DNA of 64,000 bases from assembly GCA_030248225.1 (NCBI GenBank), contig JASANE010024863.1, positions 1 to 64,000 of the forward strand, in the 5' to 3' direction. Shown piece by piece: positions 44,431 to 56,557 of the stretch; the first letter of the stretch is position 1; each line of letters starts with the position of its first letter. The notes under the pieces were generated by a model. That model saw only the letters and a list, made by a program, of their open reading frames with translations, ran no database searches and was not told the origin of the DNA. Made by a program: the position numbers and the translations under genes. This DNA is from Trileptium ribeirensis. Its lineage: Eukaryota; Nematoda; Enoplea; Enoplida; Thoracostomopsidae.

Positions 44431-45780
44431 TATCCTACAACCGCATTGTTAGGTAATCTGGTTCCAATTATTGCTGGTCTCAACTAAAGCACAACAATCA
44501 AGAAAGTACAACCTGGTTAATTTTTTTCAAACTAGATATGTCCATGATTCTCAAACGACTAATATTTATAACTGTGACTAGCGCAGCAAGTCACTACTAA
44601 GCGAAATGGATGGTGGGTTACATTCTGCGTGGCACTGTTTACACAACGGTGCACAGTGGAACGCATTTTTCATAGGATCGGCGGGCCATGAAAATCCATT
44701 TTCGTTGCGTCTTTATCGATATACTAGACATGTTGCTACTACACTGGGCACTTGCTGCATAGTAGATCCGATGTGAGACTGACGGTCTTGGTTGCTTTCT
44801 TAGTTAGTGGAATGTTCTCGCAGTTTTGTCTGTGCAATGTTTGCTTAGCCTTCTGTTCAGTTCTGCATCTTGTGATGCCTTCGTCGTCGCTACTGCAGCA
44901 CAGCTTATAGCCACTGCTGCTTCTACAGTGTGGTATTTGGGGCAAACACCGAGATGGATGGCGCTCGCGCGCGTGAAATGTGTATGTCTATATTAAAGTG
45001 TTTGCGAACAGCTTTTGTGTACAACTGTATAATTATCAATATTGATGGTCTTGCGTCGAATGCAGTTGTAGTAGCCGTGATCTATGTAGTGGCTGAGCTG
45101 TATTGTTGTAGCTTGCGAACGGGACAGCAAGATGGGCATATAAAATATTACGTAGCTATTTATGAGCATCATGTTTGTCAATTCAATATTGCCGCTGTGT
45201 TTGTTGTGTCTGACTGACTGTAAATGTGAATTTAGGCAGCGGAAACGGTATGTGTAGTTAGTATAAATAAGCCGCTGTGAGCTATATGGGAGACAAATAA
45301 TTGTGAACGTGAAACGATGTTCTTAATGGTCAGCTTTTGTAAGCCTATTCCTGATTATATACATTGGGCGCAGACCACAGAGTGAAAATGTATCCATTAT
45401 TTTCACTTTCGGTTTTGCTGTGGTAAAATGATCTTAGCAATGATCGACATAGTTAATGGAATAGGATGCGATAGTAGTTGAAATAATTTTTACCTATATA
45501 TATATTTTTATGTACGTGGTCAACTTGAGGACCCGTTACCGTTTTATAATAGCCACTCCAGTATATATAAATTTATAATCTATTTTTTGTTACATACCAG
45601 AGAAGGAACCGAGTGACTAGGTTGTTTCCGGCCACATCTATCGTAGACGATATAGCCTGACATGATCTGATACAGAAGCCGAAAGTACTCTCCTCTGCTG
45701 CGTGCTGAACAAAACATAACATTGCATTTTGCCCTTTCAGAACGCACTGTAACCTAGTGAAGATTGTGTGTTGCATGGTG
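44431..45780. other. No recognisable feature (1.3 kb)
   Basis: No support for a gene or mobile element. A 95-codon frame at 44930-45217 overlaps antisense frames and is probably spurious. Confidence 0.35.
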
Positions 45781-46052
45781 TGAAAGCTTTTAAATCCCGT
45801 CTGTGTGTGTGTGTGATCGGCTATAACTCGGAAACGACTCAACCAATTTTCATGATCATGGACTTATTTCGAACTGGCATACTGGCAATTTTACCGTGTA
45901 CATTTTCGAGAGCGTTTTTGTATTCGGGGTCTGGGTCAGGGGTCAAAAGTTTGTTTTTACGCCATTTTGGTACTCTTCACGGAAGGAAGGTTATTTTATT
46001 AACTTTCAAATTTTTTTCTCTGGTTGGTTTTATTTCGTAGTAAAATGATAAA

Positions 46053-46777
46053 GGATCTTTTCGGTAAACCCTCAGCCGGACTTTTGTCAATTTTGAAGCT
46101 ACAGATAAAATTTTGGTACCAGTCGATTCAGATCGATGAGCTCGTTCAGAAAATACCCATTTTACCCACATCCATGACAATTTTTGGGTTCCCAATGGTC
46201 TTCCCTTGGGAACCCAAAAAAATTTTTTCCCTCGGAATATGGTTATGTTGGACACCGACCGACTCGGCTTGATGAGACAAATGGACTGGTGTGTATGAAA
46301 TCTACCCTACCGTTAGAAAGTTATGAGGGGCCAAGTAACCATCAAGGGCAGAAATAAAATGCAGGTCATGCCGTTCTGGGTATACTAAGCTTTAGTCTTA
46401 GTCCAATCTAACGTCTTAATATGAGACATACACTAAGCCTAAGTCGGGTGCTGCCACCCCCGGAACTCCTCGCTCTGATCTGTTGTTTTTTCTAACGTTA
46501 TAACGTACGGCCTATCAGGACCATCATAACTTTCTAACGTTGGGTTAGATTTCAATAAATTACACACCGGTCGATTGTCTCATCAACGGTGCGCAATATG
46601 ACCATATTCCGAAGAAAAAACTTTGGGTTTCCAAGGGGGTTCATTGGGACCACAAAAATATAAAAAAAATTTTGTCATGGATGAAGATAAAATGGGTATT
46701 TTCTGAACCAGCTCATCGAAAAAATTTTATCTGTACATTCAAAATTGACAAAATTCCGGGGATAACCAAAAAGACCC
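46053..46777. mobile_element. Foldback element F, with perfect 8-bp target duplication
   Basis: It begins GGATCTTTTCGGTAAACCC and ends GGGATAACCAAAAAGACCC. Arms of about 250 bp carry TTGTCAATTTTGAA, CAGATAAAATTTT, TTCAGAAAATACCCATTTTA, a TCGGAATATGGT step and GTTAGAAAGTTATGA in inverted order. It is flanked by ATGATAAA at 46045-46052 and 46778-46785; joining the flanks restores the tandem-array unit. Its tips share GGNTCTTTT and TTATCCCC with element E, so the two look like related families. No coding frame. Confidence 0.88.
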
Positions 46778-47361
46778 ATGATAAATACCGATGCTCATTT
46801 TTATTTTTCGATTAAGACTCCGGTTGCGGAGTTATAGGGTTTGAGGTACGGGGGTATGGCGCTCCCATGGTTCGTCGACCCAAAATTCGAAAATTTATTT
46901 CTGACGTCCTGGGCGACTGAAAAGTTTCACTTGGGTGTTTTCAGGCATGGAAAACTCATTGAGGGGGTTGGTTTTGCTGTGTGACATGGTTCATGGGTAC
47001 GTGGGTATGGCGGCCCATGGTTCTGGTGAGAGGTCAAAATTTGACTTTTTACATTATTTTAGTAGCCTTCACGAAAGCTAGGTTATTTTTATGGTTGGTT
47101 TTTTCATAGTAAAGTGATAAATACCGCATTTTTTGTTTTTCGATTAAGGCTCCGGTTCTGGAGTTATGGGGTTTGAGGTATGGCATCGTCGTGGTTCCTC
47201 GACCCAAAATTCGAAAATTTGTTCTGGGGTCCTGGGCGGCTGAAAAGTTTCACTTGGGAGTTATCGGGCATGGGAAACTCATTGCGGTGTTGTTTTTGCT
47301 GTGTGACATATGGTTCATGGGTACGAGGGTATGGCCCCCCTTGGTTCGGGGTCAGAGGTCA

Positions 47362-47794
47362 AGAAGCGTTTTTATTTTCTGTCTGTGACCAAAAAAGTCG
47401 ATGTCCGTTCGTTCGTTCGTTCTGTCCGACGGATCTCAAGAACCACTGAACCGATTTTAAAAAACCTTTTTTTGTTTGAAAGCCTATCATGGCAGAGTGT
47501 GCACCTGATATTTGGGATTAAAAAAATTTGAGTGGTTAATTAGTAATTAGCTAGTTAGTTAAGCTTATGCAGCTAAAATAGAGAATTTTGCAATCTTTGT
47601 GTTATTTATTGAAATATAATAGTTTCGATCAAACCATTATAGGGTTTCTGGGTCGAAGAATCCAAATATAATATTTTTACCAATGACAAAGCCCTATGCA
47701 ATGTAGTTATTTGAAGAACATAAAATTGAGTACCTACATTCGTAATGCCACAGCCCAAGCTCCGCTCACAAATGTAGTACCACTACCGACTAGT
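47362..47794 (+). mobile_element. Family A repeat, copy 5 (in tandem array; 5' tip missing)
   Basis: From GAAGCGTTTTTATTTTCTGT to ACCACTACCGACTAGT. The TTGAGCGG tip and hairpin of the other copies are absent. About 60 bases of the host array are missing at the insertion site, so insertion or later decay removed both. Confidence 0.8.
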
Positions 47795-48107
47795 TTCAGT
47801 AGTAAAGTGATAAATGTCGATGCGCGTTTTTTGTTTTCGATTAAAGATCCGGTTCTGGAGTTACGGGGTTTGAGGTATGGCACTCTCGTGGTTCCTTAAC
47901 CCAAAATTCGAAAATTTGTTCTAACGTCCTAGGCGGCTGAAAAGTTTCACTAGAAAGTTTTTGGTCATGGAAAACTTAATGCTGGTGTTTCTGCGACGCA
48001 TAATTCCATGGGTACGGCGACATGGCGCTCCCATTCTTCCTCGACCCAAAATTCCTAATACGTCCTGGGAGGCTGATAGCTTGCACTTGTGGGGGTGTAT
48101 TAATGGG

Positions 48108-48262
48108 AAACTTATTGCCGGTTTAGCTTTGTTCTAACTTGTGCGGTGTTGTGTAATATCCACATATAGCATATCGGCGTATGTTATCGAGAGCTGATTG
48201 GCTGTGCACGTAACAGGCGTAGGTGTACCCTATGCCTCGCTACGTTCTACAATCTCGATAGA
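48108..48262 (-). repeat. Dispersed repeat G, copy 2
   Basis: Inverted copy of 19155-19295. On the plus strand it reads CTTTGTTCTAAC, then TATCCACATATAG, then TATCGAGAGCT, then CGTAGGTGTACC, then CTACGTTCTACAATCTCGAT. Confidence 0.7.
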
Positions 48263-48269
48263 GTTACTA

Positions 48270-51200
48270 GTTGTTTGTATGACCGACGTTTCCGCTGGCA
48301 CAATGGAAACGTAAGTGTTGGTAAACGAAATTCTGCGGCCTAATTGTTCAAAATTCGCAATAAATAGTGGATCAAGAGGTGGAAGGTTAGTAGCAGTGTG
48401 TCGGGCCATGCAGCCTAACACGAGTTACAAACCTCAGCTGTACTATGTGTTTTTGCTCACATCCGCTTTATATGCAACATTTTTCAAAAACACCGCTTGC
48501 ATTCGCAAACAAATGATTTAAAACAATGATAAATAAACTTTCCAGACACGTCCAGGTGGTCTACATTTGTTCAACACGGTAGGTTCTGTCTAAAATATTA
48601 CTGGAAGCGCAATTTCAATCTTGTTTGTAGTAGTGTCCAAGCTTTTTGTTAGATATTAATGTTTCTTCCAACGCTGCTTGTTCCGCGACTTTACCCTTAA
48701 TTATTACACATTCGTGGATTTGGAAACAGGCTCTATCCAGGACTGCACAAAAGCGAACCATATATATGTCTGTGCGCGTCAGGTGTGGCTAATCTGTGCC
48801 AACCTAGCAAATCCCCTTCTAGAAGTTCAAATATCTGTTTTGAAGTCTGAAGTGTCACTGGATCATCACCGTAACTTTGTCATTAGTATTATCGACTCAG
48901 CAACTGGTGGCCAGGTTCCATTTCTATTACATACATATTGTTTCACCACTGTCATCTATCGTTGGACGTTATTTTTTTTGTGAAAACGGTTATGGCTAGC
49001 GTTTTCTTTGTCATACCGATTCTATATTTTGTATAAATATTTTTAGCACTCCGTTATTAATATATCAGCGTAAATGCACAGCGTATGGCTGAAATTCATT
49101 TACAGCCCGCATGTTCAGCACGAAAGCTTCAGCAATTTCCTTGAATTCTCATTAATGCGAAATTTACTGTTATTGGTGTCGAGTTTGTAATACAATGTAT
49201 ATCATGGACACGCTGGTCCGAGTCAGCTTAACGTGAAATGAATATAAGTATGTATACGTATTGTTTACAGCAGTAATGTATATGTTCTGCCATGCGTGTA
49301 TGAATATATATTTATCGGTGTTTTCAAACTATTTGCTACCAGCGTATTTCAACGTGACATACACGATTGGAATAGAACACCAGTAGAACAATCACATTCA
49401 TGTGATGCTTGCAGTCGTCAGTTTTTCTAGTTTTGACCCAGTTTTCTTGTTCATTCTACATGTTGTTTCTTCCCAGTGTTCTATGTACGATATGGTGACA
49501 TGTTTTAATTTTTTTGTTTCACCAGTTGGTTTTGATTTCCAGTTGATAATTTTTGCTTCACACTTCGTTATTTATATACGATGTTCATGGGACAACAAAT
49601 GACCTAGTTTGTTAAACATTCTTTGCTGGTGTATTTATCCAAGTTACTATCATCAGTTCGTATTGGATATTCAGCGTAGAGTCCGTAGTCGGGTCGGTCT
49701 TATAGACCCGAATCGGGGCGTCGGGTCCAGTGATGGGCTCAAAATGTCGTTGCCTATCGTGTTCTGTCAGCGTGCAGTATGCAGAATTTTGAACAATCCG
49801 AGCGAACGTAAACTTTGTTGTACCCGCTGTGATCGATGACAAATGTAATACTGGTGTAATACATGTTATAACTATAAGTACAGCGCAAAATATACTGGAA
49901 CCCGAAGACTTATTTTTAAACATTTTTGACTGTTTCATTACGGATATTTTGCGTAGGATATTCAAAATATGTGTCATGAGAGACTGTAGTCGGGTGTGAT
50001 ACTTTTGTCCCGATTCTAATTCAGCGTATCACTACTCTCGATAATGAGTAGCCAATAAGAGGATGTGTTTATGGGTAAAAAGATAAAAGACATTATAATG
50101 TATATTTTACATTGGGCCTTGATATTGTTCGGCTAGCAGTCTTTGAAGACATGGCTATTGAAAGACAAACATCAATAGTATTGGATATATGATTATTCTA
50201 GTAAAGCGATCTTCTGCCAAATGATCGAGTGAAACGTAGTAACGATTGAGCAATGTAGACTCAGAGTTTCTGGAATACAACAAATATTGTTATCGAAAAT
50301 TTGGGGAGTTGGTTTAGCTACGTAGCCAAGATCATTTCGACAAGAGGGTAGATGGGCCCAAGAGAGTTTTATTTTATACTTGCTAGTGACGACATTGGTC
50401 TGCAACTGCCCCCATGACTGACGTTTTAACAAATTTCATACAAGTAATTATGCTGAAATGTGCCAAAATGTTACACAAAATGTGTCGATTTTCGGTGAAA
50501 GTTTCTTACCTTCATTTTTACACTATTTCTAACGTAATTCAGCAACTTAATTTCCCTTAGTCGAAATGGCAAAGATCAAAAAATTAAGCGACTGAAATGG
50601 GTGCCTAGACCCATAAACTGCCTAGTTGCGTGTTTGTGCTCATCAGGACTTTCGGATTGGATATTGGTGTAATGACTGAAATTGATTCATGTTTGATTTA
50701 TACTATTATTAGTACTTACCCTAGTTAAAACTGTGATCTCCCAGCATATATATCATCGGTTGGTTGACTTTACAATTTTTTACAGCGTTGTGTATTGAGG
50801 TTTTGGTAACTTATTTAGAAATTGAGTCCTGCTGTCCGTGAAAATTTTAATTCTCTTGTTTTGTAGGCACGGAACAATTAACAATTGCATAATAATGATG
50901 AGGAACGTGGACATAAGATTTATGATGTTCTTTTGTGATGCCGAAACATCCTTTAAAACAGGTATATATACTGATAGTTAGCATTGCTGTGCCAGTTGGA
51001 GTCATACCGAGATCGTGGTTAGAAGAGCTGGTACTATTAGTCGCATATGGTTATGACGCTTCTATAGCACGCAGTGCTCTAACGTGAACGGATGTTTTAT
51101 CAGAGACCACATGACCTGAGACACTACCGGCGAAATTGTGCCTCGCGCGGTGATTATGATCTTCCTGGTCAGGTTGCCCTATACTGACAGGGTCACTATT

Positions 51201-54000
51201 TAGTCTCCTATGACACTTGTGATACCATTAGTTTGGTTTCAGGAACTATTTTTAAAGCAGCCTAAACAAATCGCGATGGGTTACTAATATCAACTAACAA
51301 CGTCATATATTTCTTTGTATTGTATATTTTCTAAACAAAAAATGGAGCGCCTCATGTAGGTATTAAATTGTAATGTTTTGGAAGTCTAGTTTTTAAAATA
51401 GACATGTCAGAGAATCCTCGAAGGATAAAATATTGTTTGTGCATACTGGATTTGTGACATCGGTTGGTTTGTGTGTTTAAATTCATTTTTAATCAAGAAA
51501 CTAAAATATAAAGATATCCTTTTGGCTTTATTCAAGAACTGGGCTAATATGAGCGATGCAGCCCTGAACACTTGACTCGATCTGAGCTCTGGTGAAATGT
51601 CCACGTTTAAGCTATTTTCCAGAAATCATTTATTTGTGACTGATTGTATTTGGTAAATGCACAAGTTGGATGCATTTGTCGGCCGCAACATTTAAATTAT
51701 GTAACGTCTTTTGCTATTTGTATATTTTTAGCATGTATAGTTATTTGTTTGCTTTGAAATTTAAGAAAAACATTACTGTTGGTATTCGTCGAAATACCCA
51801 CTGTCACAGCGAGCGATAAACTTTAGTGTGTCGTTGATAAACGCTAACCATAAAAAATATGTATCTTGGGATATGATAGGTCGTAAGCGGCGGTATATAT
51901 TCTTTTTATCTTCCCACTATGTCACGCAAGATTTATGTGGAATGAGTTATAAGAAACTCAGCTGACGCGTGTATTATGGTGTCTTTCTTCAGTATATATA
52001 ATAAATATATAAACTAAATATATAATTATTATTATTTCTCAAACTGTCATTTCCGTTTTGCAGCAACCACCTGACGGCACGATTGAGATCCATGCCTTGA
52101 GTGACGTCAGACTGAAACTGATCATTATCGGCGGAAATAACGCCGGCGTCAGCTTCATTTAGGCTAGGTTTGATGTGATCGCAGTGATATATATATGTCA
52201 GTATACTCTGTTCAATAACCTATGTTGACTACAGATGGAACAGGCTTGCGGACTGGACCGCTTCGCAGATCCGGTCTTGTCCATCCTTAATTTAGAAGAA
52301 ACTGAATAAATCAAGTATAACTTAGCTGAAACACGTTATTTTTAGTTTTTCTTTTATTTGACGGCGTTTTTTCGTGATACATACGATAAGGTGGAGACCA
52401 ACACCAAAATTTGACTGTGGGTGTTTCGTGAACAGCAGCATTTAAAGTTTATTACAGTTACATTATGACTAATGTTATTGATAAAAACGCCTGTTACATT
52501 GATCGGTTAAGTACAGTGGATTGCTTTTAGTTGACGGACAGGCTCGTAGTTGAGGAAATATTTGATTAACAGTACGTTTTTATTAAATCAGAAATACTCA
52601 GTAGGACACCATAAAATTTGCCCTTTGGGTGTCAGTGCATAGTGATAGATTTGTAGTTACATTTCGCCTGTCTTTAGTAGCAAACTTCCGGCGCTAACAT
52701 TGGACCATTATTTCTGTTGAAAAATCTTTTAACCGGAGGTGGAGTGCGAATGAGTCTGGTTTTGGGAAGTGAGGAGGTCGGCAATAGGAGTAATCGTTCG
52801 TCAAATATTATAATTTCTTTAATCCCTCAATCCTAAAAGCTAGGAGGCACCACAAAGTGAATCTAACGTGGACGGCCGGAACCGGTCCGCGCTGGACCGG
52901 TGCGAATGGCGAATATCCGAGAGAGGACCAGCCTTTGTGAACTGAAGATGCATTACTAATATTGACGTGATTATATTATACTGCCGCTTTGTATAAAATC
53001 GATATATAACTTATTTTTTTATAGTTGATGAATTAAAATTTGGAGGCTGGAAATGTCTACAGTGTTCAGATTAATACCTACTCGGCATGTAAACTAAAAT
53101 TAGTGGAACGTAAATAGGTTGGTTCAACGTTTCTAACGATGATTGCCTAATACTTCAGGAAATACGGTGTGTTATTAGCAAAGTGCAGAAATCGCTAGCT
53201 ACGTTTAATGCTGGTGTGCAGTTCAAAAATCTGAGTTCATTGTGTTAGGCCGTGGGCATTATATGTATAAATGTACCGAAGGTACGACAACAACCTGGGA
53301 TTGGTGAGTCCCATCGTTTCAACGCCACTGCTTCGCTTAATTCACATTAGTTCGTTGCCAGTTTGGTGGGACGCCAGTTTGTTACTAACTAATGTAGAAA
53401 TATATCTTGCTGATCAGACTAATAGTTCAGTCCAGATAACAGAGACATCAAGTCTCAGCACCGTACACTTATTTCGTTCGAGTACCCTAGTCAAGAGAAA
53501 CCCAATTAGCTTCACGCAAACGCTATTGTTGAAACGGAGCGAACGATGCGGCCCGAGTTTTATGGGGAAAAATCGCGAAAATTTGTATTTGTCTGTTTCT
53601 ATCACCCATAACTTGTCTTCGGGTGGATGGATGTCGGTAGATTTTTCCGTTCGATGAGAAAAATGATGGCGGATGTGCCCTTTAATTGAGTGTCAAGAAC
53701 TCCGACCTCATCTTTTGGCTCAAAATGGCACAGATACGTTATTAAAGGGTTCTTTGACAAAACTGGCTATACAGGTACCAGTCTTCGTCGGCACATATCT
53801 CGCGACACACGTTAGCAACCTTCACAAAAAATCAGACCAACGTATAAAATCCTATCATCGAGATCTACAACTTTCCTGAAGGTCAGTTTTTGTGAGACCA
53901 CTTCCTGGGGCGCTGTGGGGCCGAATACTGTTCGTCGACCCTTTGCTAGGATATAGATTCTTTAAATTGCCGCGTGTTATCGTATGGATTACCTTAGAAT
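48270..54000. other. Longest stretch without recognisable features (5.7 kb)
   Basis: No LINE motif, terminal repeat or tandem array could be seen. Open frames of 100-130 codons exist (48678-48983 plus, 49612-49977 minus, 53271-53657 plus) without identifiable domains. Simple AT tracts (about 51990-52040) are present. If a host gene with short exons lies in this window, this is one of the more likely places, but I cannot support any exon. Confidence 0.35.
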
Positions 54001-54009
54001 GAGGGTATT

Positions 54010-54700
54010 TGGTCTATTATGTTCAGAAAATACCCATTTTCGTCATTTTCAGAAAATACCCTTCCGCGCTTCCGCCATTTTCAGAAATTACCCTTCCGCC
54101 ATTTTCAGAAATTACCCTTCCGCCATTTTCAGAAATTACCCTTCCGCCATTTTCAGAAAATTCCCATTTCCGCCATTTTGGGAAAATTTTTTTCGCTTAC
54201 CAATGGTCCAAAATTTTTTGAAAAACTTTTTATCGATGATGCATAATTTTATGTATCGTTCAACTGCCGAGCTGACTCGAATTATCGTAAAATAAGCTCA
54301 ATCGACTCGTGGGTTAAGAAGTTATTTCCAGTTATGTGATGTCCTTAGGCTAAGCCTAGGTCGTCAACCTGTGAACCAATTGCGCTGATTTATGTCAGTG
54401 CAGCTCGAATGATATATAAAATTATGTATTTATCGAGAAAATTTTGGGTACCAAAGCGAACCGAAGAATTTTTTGGTACAAAAATCATCTAAGTACGTAT
54501 TTTCTGAACCAGCTCGTCGAGTTGAGTTTACCTATGCCAAGGCTTACTGCTCACAGACGAGCATGCAGACACTGACTTTCACTATTCCCTTAAAAATCAT
54601 CTTCGACAACTAAGGATTACGGCCCATTACCTATGCTAAAATTATCGCTGTATCTGCAAAATTGACTAAATTCGGGCTGGGGGGGGGGTAAACGAAAACA
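54010..54700. mobile_element. Foldback element F-like copy with 24-bp tandem repeat in one arm
   Basis: Inverted landmarks pair across a centre near 54340-54360 (CCTTAGGCTAAGCCTAGG). On the left are TTCAGAAAATACCCATTTT, then CAAAATTTT, then TAATTTTATGTATCGTTC. On the right are GATATATAAAATTATG, then AAAATTTTGGGTACC, then GTATTTTCTGAACCAGCTCG. The right end (GGGGGTAAACGAAAACACTC) parallels the tip of the element at 46053-46777. The left tip and target duplication are not clear. Confidence 0.65.
54046..54190 (+). repeat. 24-bp tandem repeat, about 4-5 units
   Basis: The unit CCGCCATTTTCAGAAATTACCCTT is repeated with exact 24-base spacing (CCGCCA at 54072, 54096, 54120 and 54144), flanked by variant units on both sides. 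Because 24 is divisible by three, all three plus frames stay open and give periodic peptides, which look like genes but are not. The expansion lies in only one arm of the foldback. Confidence 0.92.
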
Positions 54701-54706
54701 CTCGTT

Positions 54707-55192
54707 TGTGGCTGCGTTGCAGATAAATTACTGTACTCTAACGTAGACTGATTTACAAAATTTAAAAGCGCTCTTTACCGGGATTGACACATTTTATGTT
54801 ATGCAAGCTTATAATAAATACGTCTAAAACTGGATACTCTGTTTCGCATACCAAGTTGGACCTGTTCAATTCCAACATCCACTTAATGATCTCGGAATAG
54901 CTAAAACAACTGCTATAAGCATCCACCTAGCCTTGTTTTTACCATAACTTGAGGATAAGCTACTCCTACAAGATTAACTTGAAAAATTCTTACTGAAATT
55001 ATTTGTTATATTTAAGTTTCGCATGGCAATTGGTGAGTTAATATTTTCTGTTGTTTGGCTGTATTGGAACTTCCTCAATGTTTTTATAACGTATGTTTGC
55101 ACCACAGCTGGAGCGAAAAATATGAAAATTGATAAACTACATTTAAACTGGAACGCGATTTTCGCCGAAACAGGAATTCCATCTACTCCCTG
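54707..55192 (+). mobile_element. Family B (hAT-like) element, 3' half
   Basis: Starts at the GGCTGCGTTGCAGATAAA step and ends at ATCTACTCCCTG. It follows the family order (AGACTGATTTACAAA, then ATTGACACATTTTATG, then GAAAAATTCTTACTGAAATT, then CGATTTTCGCCG) with heavy divergence. The left half is absent; it abuts the foldback at its left. Confidence 0.72.
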
Positions 55193-55382
55193 GTAGATAG
55201 CTAACATCAATATAGTTATACTTGACATAGCTTACAGAAGCTGAACTATTTAAGTAGTAGACGAGTCTAAATCACATCCATGTTCGTTCTAATGTGATTT
55301 TTCGAAACCAAAATGGTACTGTAAAATTAATGATTTTCCGGCAGCGTTTTTAGGTTTTTTGGCTAAACATATAGCTACTAGG

Positions 55383-56557
55383 CAGGGAGTAACCGGAATT
55401 CCGGTTCCGGTTCCGGCGAAAATCGTGTTCCGGTTCCGGCAAAGGGCAAAAACCATACCGGAACCGGAATTCCGGTTTAAAAATTTTGTTTGAAATTTTC
55501 CACGTTTTTTGCTTTATCCTGTAATCCAAACATATGTAATATATATTATACAATGATCAAGCTCCAATACAACCAAGCAAGAGAAAAGATTAACTAACCA
55601 ATTTGCCGTGTAAAACGTAAGTAGGGCACATAATTTGAGCAGGAATTTTTCATAATAACCTGCAGAAGTTTGTTAAATCAAAGCCAGGTCGATGCGTGTA
55701 GCAGCTATTTTACACATCCAGAAGTCTGTGGGATACGTTTGAATTAAACCGGTCCAAATCGGTAACAGAGTATGGCTTACGCAGAAGTACTTAGGGTATG
55801 CGTGGCTAACATAAATTGCGTCAAGCACCCGCCAGCGCGCTTGTAAACTTGGTAAATCAGTCTAAATTGAAGTAAACTAACGTTATCTGCAACGCAGCTA
55901 GAAACTGCTTTCTTGGCAATGAACTGTATTTATTGAAACTGTGCGAGCAGCATCACAGTGTGTCTTATTTATAGCATTCGGATTAGAAAGTTATCATCAT
56001 TATGATATAACTGACGGGCACTGTTTGTCCAACGCTAGCCTAAACAGTGTCTCTGACCACTGATCAGAAAATTACCTTCTATCTATTATTTTCTCTTAGA
56101 ATCATATAAACCAATAATTTTAAGTTTCCTACAGAAGAACATACAACAAACGTATGCGTAGTAAAGAGAGGCGACTGGACACGGAGCGAAAGTGTGTATT
56201 CTACGCTCCAAGCTTTGTAAGCATATTCGATTTGACGCAGTATATACAATGGTGTATAGTGGAAGGCATTTTTGCTCTGGGTGTCCAAAAATCGACATAT
56301 TTGATCGATAAATAAACATTATTAGCTTCATCAGTCTCTAAAGTTTCAGAAAGGCAATAATACCATCGCAAAACCTTAAGTTTAATGTAAAATTTATTTT
56401 TAATGCCTTTTAAATCCACTATACCTTCATTTCTTCCATCATCTGTTTTACTATATATAAATTTCGAAGACCAGGTTCCGGTTCCGGATCCGGTTTAAAT
56501 GGACGGTTCCGGTTGCTGGTTCCGGTTCCGGTAAATTTCGGTTCCGGTTATTCCCTG
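55383..56557 (-). mobile_element. Family B (hAT-like) element, complete copy with perfect 8-bp target duplication
   Basis: A 1175-bp copy in minus orientation. On the plus strand it begins CAGGGAGTAACCGGAATTCC and ends GGTTCCGGTTATTCCCTG. It is flanked by CTACTAGG at 55375-55382 and 56558-56565. It is collinear with the copy at 33934-35075, including the CCGG arrays at both ends and the CTGATCAGAAAATTACC step. No transposase. Confidence 0.93.

Larger units (their letters stand above)
45790..48130 (+). repeat. Tandem array of about 320-bp units with two nested insertions
   Basis: Units share the order GTAAARTGATAAAT, then TTTTTCGATTAAG, then a TCCGGTTSYGGAGTTA step, then GGTTTGAGGTA, then CGACCCAAAATTCG, then CGGCTGAAAAGTTTCACTTG, then TTCATGGGTAC, then a GAGGTCAA step. 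Recognisable starts lie near 46780, 47108 and 47805; the tail of an earlier unit lies at about 45880-46052. A foldback (46053-46777) and a family A element (47362-47794) interrupt the array. The overlapping plus-strand open frames at 47173-47531 are by-products of the repeat. Confidence 0.75.

Noticed and set aside
54046..54190. A CRISPR array or a tandem-repeat protein gene
   Set aside because: The 24-base units are directly adjacent with no unique spacers, and the open frames follow simply from a unit length divisible by three inside a foldback arm.
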